Origin: Roseobacter sinensis
GTDB lineage: Bacteria > Pseudomonadota > Alphaproteobacteria > Rhodobacterales > Rhodobacteraceae
Direction of reading: 5' to 3'
NCBI RefSeq assembly: GCF_025755255.1
Contig: NZ_JALIEB010000007.1
Coordinates: 124,001 to 188,000 of the forward strand
DNA: 64,000 nucleotides
Shown piece by piece: positions 1 to 7,246 of this stretch (its first letter is position 1; each line of letters starts with the position of its first letter). Made by a program: the position numbers and the translations under genes. The notes under the pieces are model-generated. The model was given only the letters and a program-made list of their open reading frames with translations. It made no database searches and was not told where the DNA came from.

Positions 1-340
1 TCGCGCAGGGCCCCGCGTAGCCAAACCGCAGCGCGTCGAAGCCAGAGAGGCCGATGGCAGGTACCTGCAAGCCAAGCGCAAGTCCGCGCGCCGCGGCAAC
101 CGAGATGCGAATGCCCGTGAAGTTGCCCGGCCCGATGCCAACGCCGATGGCCGCCAGATCCTGAAAGCTAAGTCCGGCGGAGGCGAGCACATCTTCGCAG
201 AGACCCAGGAGGCGTTCGGCTTGGCCTTTCTGCATCGGTTCTTCGGCCTGCGCCGCAATCCGGTCGCCAACTAGTACCGCAGCGGCGCACCGCGGCGCGG
301 AGGTGTCGAAGGCCAAAACGATCGGAGACGTGTCAGCCAA
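1..340 (-). CDS. tsaB: TsaB, tRNA t6A threonylcarbamoyladenosine biosynthesis protein (partial)
   Basis: N-terminal 113 residues of an ASKHA-fold protein; the rest lies beyond the left edge of the window. The protein begins LADTSPIVLAFDTSAPRC and contains GVGIGPGNFTGIRI, the TsaB signature. TsaB is the partner that TsaD needs to attach threonylcarbamoyl to A37 of ANN-decoding tRNAs. The best start is TTG at 340, because the frame upstream has no ATG and the preceding gene stops at 347. The 6-bp gap suggests co-transcription with the GFA gene. No strong ribosome binding site is visible before the TTG. Confidence 0.88.
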   Translation of the reverse strand, partial: MADTSPIVLAFDTSAPRCAAAVLVGDRIAAQAEEPMQKGQAERLLGLCEDVLASAGLSFQDLAAIGVGIGPGNFTGIRISVAAARGLALGLQVPAIGLSGFDALRFGYAGPCA

Positions 341-346
341 ACCCGA

Positions 347-772
347 TCACCGTCCGCGCAGAGCGTCGCGCGCACTCTGCGCCTGTTGGGGTAGATCATC
401 GTCAAGGTGCAGCCAGGGCAGGCGGGACTCGGCGTGCGAATGCAGGCTGGGCGGCAGCGCCGCGGCCTGATCGATCAGCCCCAGCGGGACGTAAACCTGA
501 CCAGGCAGGTAATCATAAGTGGCGGCGAGCGGCGAGCCGCAGCTGCGACAGAACCACCGCATCACACCCGGCGCGTGCGATACCGGCGGGCCCGGGTCGG
601 GATCGAACCGGACAGCACCGTCACGGAACCCCGCGAACGCGGCGACCGGCGCACCCGAGACGCGGCGGCAATCGCTGCAGTGACAATAGCTTACGACCTC
701 CGGCGCGCTGTCCGCCGATAGGGTTATGCCGCCGCAATAGCAGCGTCCGGTGATCGGCTCTGTGCTGGCCAT
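347..772 (-). CDS. GFA-family (glutathione-dependent formaldehyde-activating-like) zinc protein
   Basis: 141-aa protein with the cysteine pattern of the GFA/CENP-V fold: C11-x-C13, then C30-x-C32-x2-C35, then C75-x2-C78 followed by GSP. These cysteines bind zinc in characterised members. The family is named for a glutathione:S-hydroxymethyl transferase in methylotrophs, but most members have unknown substrates, so formaldehyde activity should not be assumed. It sits between nfu and tsaB on the same strand with gaps of 9 and 6 bp, so it is probably read through as part of the usp-nfu-tsaB transcription unit. Confidence 0.85.
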   Translation of the reverse strand: MASTEPITGRCYCGGITLSADSAPEVVSYCHCSDCRRVSGAPVAAFAGFRDGAVRFDPDPGPPVSHAPGVMRWFCRSCGSPLAATYDYLPGQVYVPLGLIDQAAALPPSLHSHAESRLPWLHLDDDLPQQAQSARDALRGR

Positions 773-781
773 AAGTTGCGG

Positions 782-1345
782 TCAGGTGGCGACCGGGCGC
801 ACCTCGGTCACTTCAGGGATGTAGTGGCGCAGGAGGTTCTCGATGCCCATTTTCAGCGTGAGCGTCGAAGACGGGCAGCCCGCGCAGGCGCCCTGCATAT
901 GCAGATAGACCACGCCGCGGTCGAAACCGTGGAAAGTGATGTCGCCGCCGTCCTGTGCCACCGCAGGGCGCACGCGGCTGTCCAGCAACTCCTTGATCTG
1001 ATCCACGATGGGGCCGTCCTCACCGCTGTGCTCGGCATGCCCCGAGGCAGGTGCGTGATCGCCGGCCATGACCGGCTGACCCGACTGGAAGTGCTCCATG
1101 ATCGCGCCCAGAAGAGCGGGCTTGATGTGATCCCAATCGACGGCATCGGCCTTGGTGACCGTGACAAAATCGGTGCCGAAGAAGACGCCTGTCACGCCCT
1201 CGACCGCGAAGATCCGCGTGGCAAGCGGGGATTTGTCCGCCGTTTCCGCCGTAGGAAAGTCGGCGGTACCCATTTCTAGCACGGTCTGACCGGGCAGGAA
1301 TTTCAGCGTGGCGGGGTTCGGTGTCGATTCTGTCTGGATGAACAT
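782..1345 (-). CDS. nfu: Nfu-type iron-sulfur cluster scaffold/carrier
   Basis: 187-aa cytoplasmic protein with two domains: an Nfu N-terminal domain starting MFIQTESTPNPATLKFLPG, and a C-terminal NifU-like domain with the C154-A-G-C157 motif that holds a [4Fe-4S] cluster between two subunits. It corresponds to mitochondrial NFU1 and delivers clusters to target enzymes. Length and domain order are normal for alphaproteobacteria. The ATG at 1345 is preceded by AGGAGAGAGCCC, a good ribosome binding site. It lies upstream of the GFA gene and tsaB and downstream of a universal stress gene. Confidence 0.93.
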   Translation of the reverse strand: MFIQTESTPNPATLKFLPGQTVLEMGTADFPTAETADKSPLATRIFAVEGVTGVFFGTDFVTVTKADAVDWDHIKPALLGAIMEHFQSGQPVMAGDHAPASGHAEHSGEDGPIVDQIKELLDSRVRPAVAQDGGDITFHGFDRGVVYLHMQGACAGCPSSTLTLKMGIENLLRHYIPEVTEVRPVAT

Positions 1346-1574
1346 GGGCTCTCTCCTGAGGGTCCCTCAGATATGCGGACCGTGGCGGCACAAGTCAAGG
1401 TTTGGAATCGTTCTAAGTTGGGTGGCCTGCGGCGGGGTTGCATACTTTGGGGCCAGGTTTTCAGCCGTGCTCCCCCCCTGCTGACAACCAAAATTCGAGC
1501 TTGCGGGCGGACGCCGCTGGACGGCGCGCGCTTGGTCGGCGCGGGCCAAACGGCCTGCCCGACCTGCGGGTGCC

Positions 1575-2030
1575 TCAGGTGATCGCTTCGAGTTTTTCCC
1601 TGCTCAGATTCCCGGGGACGATGGTGATCGGAATCGGCAGGCTGCCCGCGCTCTTGGTAAGTTCCGTGACAAGCGGGCCGGGGCCCTTCTTGTCCGTGCC
1701 CGCCCCCAGCACCAGCACACCGATCTCGGGGTCTTCATGGATCTGCGCCAGGATCTCGTCAACGGGGCGGCCCTCACGGATCACCAGTTCGGGGTCGATG
1801 CCCTGCCGGTCGCGCATCCACTTGGCGAAGACCTCGTAATGCACCTCGATCCGTTCCCGCGCCTCTTCCCGCATGACCTCGCCCACGCCGATCCAATGGT
1901 TGAATTCTTCCGGCGGAACAACCGAGAGGATCTCGACCCCGCCGCCGGTATTCGCCGCCCGCATCGCCGCAAAGCGCATGGCGTTGAGGCATTCGCGACT
2001 GTCATCGAGTATGACAAGAAACTTCCGCAT
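1575..2030 (-). CDS. Universal stress protein (UspA family)
   Basis: 151-aa single Usp domain. The N-terminus MRKFLVILDDSRECLNAMRF matches the first beta strand and helix, and the C-terminal VLVLGAGTDKKGPGPLVTEL segment resembles the nucleotide-binding loop (G-x2-G-x9-G-S/T) of ATP-binding Usp proteins, followed by GSLPIPITIVPG. ATP binding is an inference from that loop. About 230 bp separates it from nfu. That gap contains an imperfect GC-rich hairpin (1534-1564, GGTCGG pairing with CCGACC and GGCC with GGCC), so termination or attenuation before nfu is possible. Confidence 0.9.
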   Translation of the reverse strand: MRKFLVILDDSRECLNAMRFAAMRAANTGGGVEILSVVPPEEFNHWIGVGEVMREEARERIEVHYEVFAKWMRDRQGIDPELVIREGRPVDEILAQIHEDPEIGVLVLGAGTDKKGPGPLVTELTKSAGSLPIPITIVPGNLSREKLEAIT

Positions 2031-2160
2031 CTTCCGATGTCCCCCTCTTTGGGCGGATCATGACGACAGTTGCGGAGCGGCGCAATCGCAATCTCCGCAG
2101 GCTGGACAGCGCGACTTTCCCGCGCGATTGTGATAGGGTGTCGTGAGAGAGGGCCCTCGC

Positions 2161-2553
2161 ATGAGTGTCTGGCAACTGATCTATACCTCGCGGCCGTTCG
2201 GCTATGATCTGAACGTGCTGGCCAATATCCTGGCCACATCGCGCAACCGCAATGCGCGGGACGACATCACCGGTGCGTTGATCTGCCGCCCGGATGTCTT
2301 CTTGCAACTTCTGGAGGGGCCGCGGGCCAAGGTGGAGGCGACCTATGCGCGCATCTGCGAAGACGACCGGCACGTGGAAGTCACGCCGCTGATCGCCGAA
2401 GAGACCCCTGACAGGCTCTTTCCGGACTGGGCGATGAAACACGATCCGGCGGTGTCTTGGCTTTGGTCCCCGGTCGAGGTGCACATGGGGGCGTTGCATT
2501 CCGCTTCGAAACTGGAAGTCCGCGAAGTCTTTGTCAGATCGGCGGAGTCATAG
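2161..2553 (+). CDS. BLUF-domain blue-light sensor
   Basis: 130-aa protein that is essentially a lone BLUF (FAD-binding blue-light) domain. The photoactive residues can be placed: Y8 (LIYTS), N31 (SRNRN), Q49 (FLQLLEG) and W90/M92 (DWAM). The Tyr-Gln-flavin hydrogen-bond switch is therefore intact. There is no output domain, so signalling would go through a partner protein, as in short BLUF proteins of the PixD/BlrB type. I chose ATG 2161 over an in-frame GTG at 2143 because GAGAGAGG lies just upstream of it. Its stop codon overlaps the stop of the convergent aminotransferase gene. Confidence 0.92.
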   Translation: MSVWQLIYTSRPFGYDLNVLANILATSRNRNARDDITGALICRPDVFLQLLEGPRAKVEATYARICEDDRHVEVTPLIAEETPDRLFPDWAMKHDPAVSWLWSPVEVHMGALHSASKLEVREVFVRSAES

Positions 2554-3414
2554 CGGCTGGCTTGCGGCCCAGTCCCAATACATCTCGCGCAGGCGCCGGG
2601 CGACGGGACCAACCTGATAGGCGGTGTCCTCGAAGCCGGTGACCGGGGTGATCTTGGACATGTTCCCGGTCATGAAGACTTCGTCTGCGGTCTCGAAATC
2701 CTCGAAGGTGAGCACCGTTTCATGGACCGCGATCCCCTCGGCGGCCATATTCGCCATATGTCGCGCGCGGGTGATCCCCGCGAGAAACGTGCCGTTGGGC
2801 ACCGGCGTGAAAACTTCGCCGTCGCGGGTCATGAAGATATTGGCCGTTGCGGTTTCAGCCACATTGCCCATGGCGTCGGCCACCAGCGCATTACCAAACC
2901 CGCGTCCGCGCACCTCGGCCAACATCCGCGCATTGTTCGGGTAGAGGCAGCCGGCTTTCGCATTCACCACCGCATCTTCCATGACCGGCCGCCGAAAGCG
3001 CGTCCGCCCCAGCGTGGCGGTGGCTTCGGGTGGCGCCATGGGAACCTGCTCCAAGCTGACGGCAAAACCCGTGGCATCGGGGCGCGGCACGATCGCAGTG
3101 GCGTCGCCATGGATCGCCCAATACATCGGGCGGATATAGACGGCATCTTCCGGCCCGTAGTGCTTCAGCCCCTCGCGGATGATCTCGACCATCTCCTCGA
3201 CGGTGATGGTGGGTGTGATCATCAACGCCTCGGCCGAGCGGTTGACGCGCGCGCAATGCGGCACGAGATCGGGCGCGCGGCCGTCGAAGTACCGTGCACC
3301 GTCAAAGACAGACGAGCCCAGCCAGGCACCGTGATCCGCCGCCCCGATCACGGCGAGGTCGCCTTTGTGCCAGCGCCCGTCGAAATAGGTATGGATGTCT
3401 GTGCCCAAGCTCAT
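2548..3414 (-). CDS. Class IV PLP aminotransferase (branched-chain/D-amino acid aminotransferase-like)
   Basis: 288-aa fold-type IV PLP enzyme. K153 in DAVVNAKAGCLYPNN is the probable Schiff-base lysine, and GNVAETATANIF supplies the glutamate that contacts the pyridine nitrogen. VYIRPMYW matches the IlvE-like family. Members transaminate branched-chain or D-amino acids or cleave aminodeoxychorismate; sequence reading favours a branched-chain-type enzyme but does not fix the substrate. The gene converges on the BLUF gene with a 6-bp overlap and starts 24 bp after a small conserved-looking gene on the same strand. Confidence 0.85.
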   Translation of the reverse strand: MSLGTDIHTYFDGRWHKGDLAVIGAADHGAWLGSSVFDGARYFDGRAPDLVPHCARVNRSAEALMITPTITVEEMVEIIREGLKHYGPEDAVYIRPMYWAIHGDATAIVPRPDATGFAVSLEQVPMAPPEATATLGRTRFRRPVMEDAVVNAKAGCLYPNNARMLAEVRGRGFGNALVADAMGNVAETATANIFMTRDGEVFTPVPNGTFLAGITRARHMANMAAEGIAVHETVLTFEDFETADEVFMTGNMSKITPVTGFEDTAYQVGPVARRLREMYWDWAASQPL

Positions 3415-3438
3415 GGGATGGTCTCCGCCGTGGGCGCT

Positions 3439-3666
3439 TTAGGGGACACGATAGACGCCTTCCGGAAGATCAAGCGCCGCGGTCAGGTCGCGCCATTGCT
3501 CCGGAGACAGGGTGATCGAAACAGTGCGGTCGCTGCGCGGGTCATACTGGTTCAGCAGGATTGCGCTTTCCGTGACATGCACCGTCACATCCTCCTGCAG
3601 CGGCGTCTTCCCGTCGTCGACGAGGGTCACGACGGTGGCGTCGAATTCATGCTCGATCGTAAACAT
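3439..3666 (-). CDS. Hypothetical 75-aa protein
   Basis: I do not recognise this protein. It is short, acidic and apparently soluble (MFTIEHEFDATVVTLVDDG at the start, LTAALDLPEGVYRVP at the end), with alternating beta-like stretches and a helix containing SPEQWRDLTAAL. It has no membrane segment, signal peptide or cysteine. It lies directly upstream of the aminotransferase on the same strand and is likely co-transcribed with it. Codon use looks like that of its neighbours, which supports a real gene. Confidence 0.65.
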   Translation of the reverse strand: MFTIEHEFDATVVTLVDDGKTPLQEDVTVHVTESAILLNQYDPRSDRTVSITLSPEQWRDLTAALDLPEGVYRVP

Positions 3667-3783
3667 GCGCTCACCTTACGGGGTCCGTCTTGCGATGCAA
3701 GAGGGACAAAGCCGAGTGATCGGGGTGGCCGCGGGCGGGGAACCTGCTAAGATATCTGCTGATATCAGTGCGGAGGCGTCATT

Positions 3784-4479
3784 ATGTCCTGGAAACCCCT
3801 CGTTGCGGCGATTGCAGCGATTGTTCTTGCGGGATGTGACGTGAGCGCGCCGTCCGCGCCGCTCAGCGTCGAGCCGATCGGAAACGTCCCACGCGCCTCG
3901 GCGTCGAATTTCAGCCAGGTGGTGCGCATCGTTGAACCGGTGGCCGAACGGGAGTGCCGCGCGCGCACGTCGGGCGTGAACTGCGATTTCAGGATTGTTG
4001 TCGATGACCGGCCGGGTCAGCCGCCCAATGCGTTTCAGACGCTTGATCGGGCGGGCCGCCCCATTATCGCCTTTACACAGACGCTGATCGACGATGCACG
4101 CAATGTGGATGAGCTTGCTTTCGTGCTGGGCCACGAGGCAGCCCATCACATCGCCGGCCATATTCCTCGCCAGCAGCAGAATGCAGTGGCCGGCGCGGTG
4201 ATCGGTGGCCTGGGCGCCGTGCTTCTGGGTGGCAATGCCGATGCGGTGCAGACTGCGCAGGAGCAGGGCGCGCGGCTCAACGCACGCGCCTTTTCCAAGA
4301 CCTTCGAGCTGGAGGCAGATGCTCTCGGTACGGTGATCACCGCGAGGGCGGGTTTCGATCCGCTGCGGGGGGCCGAGTTCTTTACGCGCATACCCGACCC
4401 GGGTGACCGCTTCCTCGGCACGCATCCGCCAAACGCGGAGCGTATCGAGATCGTACGGCGGACGGCCGCGCAGCTCTAG
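3784..4479 (+). CDS. M48-family zinc metalloprotease, predicted lipoprotein
   Basis: 231 aa. The N-terminus has a hydrophobic signal and the lipobox L15-A-G-C18, so the mature protein should be lipid-anchored in the periplasm. The catalytic zinc motif is H117-E-A-A-H121, and E175 in ELEADA is the likely third ligand. The TM-like stretch AVAGAVIGGLGAVLLGG (about 134-150) is typical of the Oma1/LoiP-like subgroup, which degrades damaged envelope proteins. Its stop overlaps the convergent DCC-family gene by 4 bases. Confidence 0.9.
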   Translation: MSWKPLVAAIAAIVLAGCDVSAPSAPLSVEPIGNVPRASASNFSQVVRIVEPVAERECRARTSGVNCDFRIVVDDRPGQPPNAFQTLDRAGRPIIAFTQTLIDDARNVDELAFVLGHEAAHHIAGHIPRQQQNAVAGAVIGGLGAVLLGGNADAVQTAQEQGARLNARAFSKTFELEADALGTVITARAGFDPLRGAEFFTRIPDPGDRFLGTHPPNAERIEIVRRTAAQL

Positions 4480-4859
4480 CGCGCTGTCCGCGCCTGCCGT
4501 CTCAGGTGGCTGCGGTAGAGCAGCGGCGCAAGAACGCCTTCATAAGTCCAGTGCGCGAGCCTGTAGATGCCAGGCAGGCTGACAAGCCGTGCCAGCCAGC
4601 GATACCGCGGCAGGCTCTGCCATAGTACGACAAAGGCAGGCACCCCGACGTAGAGCGTGCCGTTCTGGCGCACATGCAGTCGACGGGCCGCCTGATCCGC
4701 TGTCACGCCCCAACTGTGCAGCACCGATGCATCGTTCAGGTCGTCATAGCGCAAAGGCAGCGCCTGTGCTGCGCTCAGCTTCGCGTAGTGATCGATTTCG
4801 CGGCTGCACACGGGGCAGTCCGCATTATAGAGAACATCTGTATCTGCCATAAGCTGCAT
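4476..4859 (-). CDS. DCC-family (DUF393) thiol-disulfide oxidoreductase-like protein
   Basis: 127-aa (or 124-aa) protein with YNADCPVCSREIDHYAKL, the D-x-x-C-P-x-C motif that names the DCC family, followed by a thioredoxin-like segment and hydrophobic C-terminal helices (WLARLVSLPGIYRLAHWTYEGV). The CxxC suggests redox activity, but substrates of the family are unknown. Two starts are possible, ATG 4859 and ATG 4850; neither has a clear ribosome binding site. It converges on the M48 protease gene. Confidence 0.82.
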   Translation of the reverse strand: MQLMADTDVLYNADCPVCSREIDHYAKLSAAQALPLRYDDLNDASVLHSWGVTADQAARRLHVRQNGTLYVGVPAFVVLWQSLPRYRWLARLVSLPGIYRLAHWTYEGVLAPLLYRSHLRRQARTAR

Positions 4860-4903
4860 TTAGCCGCTGCACGTCGCGCGAACAGGGGCCAGAGTGTCGC
4901 AGA

Positions 4904-5254
4904 TCAGCGCGGTTTGTTGCCGTCGATCCAGCGCGCCATCGTCTGCTTGTCGCGAAAGCACTCCTGCGGGATCTCCCGCCGTTTGATCCGCGCGATCCGC
5001 TCGGCAAAGGCGACCTGTTTCGACGACGGGTAATTCGCAAAGCGGCCCGTGGTGGCGCGCGACTTGTGCGCATCAATCCAGGCCGACAGGGCACGACCAT
5101 CGCGTGCTCCCTCCTGCGGGATCACCGTTCCGGTCTTTGCCGCGATGGCACGCGCATAGTGCAGCTGTTTCGTGCTGGGCGGTCGCGGCGGCGCCAGCGG
5201 CAGGACTCCCCGCGCCGGGGTATCGAAGCTCGGAAACTGTGGTTCAACGGACAT
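4904..5254 (-). CDS. Small protein with two tandem ~40-residue repeats, function unknown
   Basis: 116 aa from ATG 5254, which follows a G-rich ribosome binding site (GGGGGG about 8 bases upstream); an in-frame ATG at 5290 is less likely. After a proline-rich N-terminus the protein consists of two homologous units. Unit 1 starts PPSTKQLHYARAIA and unit 2 starts YPSSKQVAFAERIA; both continue with an IPQE segment, then aD, a helix ending (S/R)AWID or MARWID, and a short K-rich tail. The invariant core is KQ-x5-A-x-x-IA ... IPQE ... W-ID. No enzyme motif is visible. Possible roles are nucleic-acid or protein binding. Confidence 0.7.
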   Translation of the reverse strand: MSVEPQFPSFDTPARGVLPLAPPRPPSTKQLHYARAIAAKTGTVIPQEGARDGRALSAWIDAHKSRATTGRFANYPSSKQVAFAERIARIKRREIPQECFRDKQTMARWIDGNKPR

Positions 5255-5317
5255 GATCGTGCCCCCCAATGTTCTCCAGATATAGAACATAAGAGGAACA
5301 TTTTCAAGATCACACTG

Positions 5318-5560
5318 TCAGAGCTTGTTGTGGCTGCCATCACAAAGCGGTGGCTTCGAGGTTGCCTTGCATCCGCAGAAGAAGAGCGTCTTGTCGGCGC
5401 TGGCCTCGTATTTCATCGGAGTGAAGCGCGTTTCCTTATGTGATCCATCACAGAAGGGCTGGTTCGCAGACTGGCCGCAGGTGCACCAGAAGTAGGTCTT
5501 TCCGGCTGTCACCTCGACGGGATAGGGGGCTTTCTGGGCGATCTTGGGCGGGGTGGTCAT
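5318..5560 (-). CDS. CDGSH iron-sulfur domain protein, tandem domains
   Basis: 80-aa protein with two mitoNEET-type CDGSH motifs. Domain 1 uses C26-x-C28-x8-C37-D-G-S-H41 and domain 2 C62-x-C64-x8-C73-D-G-S-H77; each three-Cys/one-His set binds a redox-active [2Fe-2S] cluster. Two complete motifs in about 80 residues is the Miner2/CISD3-like arrangement. There is no membrane anchor, so it is cytosolic. About 190 bp separates its start from the end of rimO, and that gap contains a strong hairpin. Confidence 0.94.
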   Translation of the reverse strand: MTTPPKIAQKAPYPVEVTAGKTYFWCTCGQSANQPFCDGSHKETRFTPMKYEASADKTLFFCGCKATSKPPLCDGSHNKL

Positions 5561-5697
5561 GCGACGTGTCTTTCCTGGCAGAGTTGCGAGATGTCTTGCT
5601 GGGTGTCAGCGACCTCGCGTGAGGTCCACTTGCGACCTAGGCCGAAGGGGGCCGCTGACCAGCGAGCGGGACGGGAACGCCTTGGGTCGAGCTGGGC

Positions 5698-5748
5698 AGG
5701 CCCGCGCGCCCGGACCGGCCAAAAGCGCCTGTCCGGGCGCGCGGGCCT
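5698..5748. repeat. Perfect 18-bp inverted repeat, 15-nt loop
   Basis: Positions 5698-5715 pair perfectly with 5731-5748 (18 bp, almost all G-C), with a 15-nt loop at 5716-5730. It lies just downstream of the rimO stop on the minus strand. Neither side has a T-run, so it is not a classical Rho-independent terminator. It may protect the rimO 3' end or mark a Rho-dependent stop. Confidence 0.8.
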
Positions 5749-5749
5749 A

Positions 5750-7180
5750 TCATCGGTTGCCTCTGGGGCTCGAACCGAGCCCCAGAGGCAACCGCCCCCA
5801 GAGGTCGTATTCGCCTGCCTCGTCGACCTCGACCGTGACGATGTCGCCGACGCGCAAGGCTTCGGTGCCTTCGTCAATGAAGAGATTTCCGTCGATCTCG
5901 GGCGCGTCCGCCTTGGTGCGGCAGGTCGCGATCCCGTCTTCGTCGATGTCATCGACGATCACCTCTTGCCGGGTCCCGACCTTGCGGGCCAGCTTGGCCT
6001 CCGAAATCGCTTGCGCCTTTGCCATGAACCGGTCCCAGCGGTCCTGCTTGACTTCCTCAGGCACGTGATCGGGCAGCGCGTTGGAGCGCGCGCCAGCGAC
6101 GTTCTCATATTGAAAACAGCCGACACGGTCGAGCTGGGCGTCGTCCATCCAGTCCAGCAGGGTCTGGAACTCAGCTTCCGTCTCTCCCGGATAACCGACG
6201 ATGAAGGTCGATCGCAGCGTTAGATCTGGGCAGATATCGCGCCAAGCGGCGATTTCGTCGAGCGTCCTGGCTGCGGCGGCGGGGCGGGCCATACGCCGCA
6301 GCACATCCGGATGCGCGTGCTGGAACGGGATGTCGAGATAGGGCAGGACCAGACCTTCGGCCATCAGCGGGATCAGCTGGCGCACATGCGGGTAGGGGTA
6401 GACGTAATGCAGCCGCACCCAAGCTCCCAGCGCGCCCAGATCACGGGCCAGATCGGTGATATGCGCCCGGTGGCCGCGATCTTCGATGTGCTTGATGTCG
6501 ACCCCGTAGGCGGAGGTATCCTGGCTGATCACCAACAGCTCCTTCACGCCACTCTCCACCAGCTTGTCCGCCTCGCGCAGCACCGCTTGCGCGGGGCGCG
6601 ACTGCAGCCGCCCGCGCATGTCGGGAATGATGCAGAACTTGCACTTATGGTTACAACCTTCTGAAATCTTCAGATAACTGTAGTGCCGTGGGGTCAGCGA
6701 GACGCCGGACGCGGGCAGCAGATCGATGAAGGGGTCCGGGTCGGGCGGCACCGCGGCATGCACCGCGTCGAGCACCTGTTCGTACTGATGTGGGCCCGTC
6801 ACGGCGAGCACGGACGGATGCGCGCCGGTGATGTACTCGGGCTCGGCGCCGAGACAGCCGGTGACGATCACCCGCCCGTTTTCCTGCAGCGCCTCACCAA
6901 TGGCGGCGAGGCTTTCGGCCTTGGCGCTGTCGAGAAAACCGCAGGTGTTCACGATCACCGCTTGCGCGCCCGCATAGTCGGACGAGATGCCATAGCCTTC
7001 GGCGCGCAGCCGGGTGAGGATGCGCTCGCTGTCGACCAGCGCCTTGGGACAGCCGAGGCTCACCATACCGATGCTGGGCTGGCCCGGACGCGCGACGCCG
7101 TCAAGCCGTGCCGCCGGTGCACGGTCCAGCCGCACCTCCGGTGCGAGATCCGGGCGCAGATTGGGTGGGTTTGTGCTCAT
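5750..7180 (-). CDS. rimO: RimO, ribosomal protein S12 methylthiotransferase
   Basis: 476-aa radical-SAM methylthiotransferase that modifies an aspartate of ribosomal protein S12. The N-terminal UPF0004 domain has the three cluster cysteines C44, C80 and C109; the radical-SAM cluster is C176-x3-C180-x2-C183 ([10 protein letters not shown]); a TRAM domain follows ([14 protein letters not shown] to the end). ATG 7180 is chosen because the upstream in-frame ATG at 7231 would run into the asmA promoter region. The last 13 or so codons, after YDLWGRL, are encoded by a perfect palindrome, so the C-terminal tail appears to be an add-on of the 3' hairpin. Confidence 0.96.
   Translation of the reverse strand: MSTNPPNLRPDLAPEVRLDRAPAARLDGVARPGQPSIGMVSLGCPKALVDSERILTRLRAEGYGISSDYAGAQAVIVNTCGFLDSAKAESLAAIGEALQENGRVIVTGCLGAEPEYITGAHPSVLAVTGPHQYEQVLDAVHAAVPPDPDPFIDLLPASGVSLTPRHYSYLKISEGCNHKCKFCIIPDMRGRLQSRPAQAVLREADKLVESGVKELLVISQDTSAYGVDIKHIEDRGHRAHITDLARDLGALGAWVRLHYVYPYPHVRQLIPLMAEGLVLPYLDIPFQHAHPDVLRRMARPAAAARTLDEIAAWRDICPDLTLRSTFIVGYPGETEAEFQTLLDWMDDAQLDRVGCFQYENVAGARSNALPDHVPEEVKQDRWDRFMAKAQAISEAKLARKVGTRQEVIVDDIDEDGIATCRTKADAPEIDGNLFIDEGTEALRVGDIVTVEVDEAGEYDLWGRLPLGLGSSPRGNR
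5755..5793. repeat. Perfect 18-bp hairpin containing the rimO C-terminal codons
   Basis: Positions 5755-5772 pair perfectly with 5776-5793 around a 3-nt loop (5773-5775). The rimO reading frame runs through the entire palindrome and stops 3 bases beyond it (TGA at 5752-5750). Together with the neighbouring hairpin at 5698-5748 it forms a tandem stem-loop at the rimO 3' end. Confidence 0.85.
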
Positions 7181-7246
7181 GACTTGCGCTATAGTGGAAC
7201 TGAGAGGCCCGGAAAAGGGGCCAGGAGCCATGGGTGAGGTGCGCAG

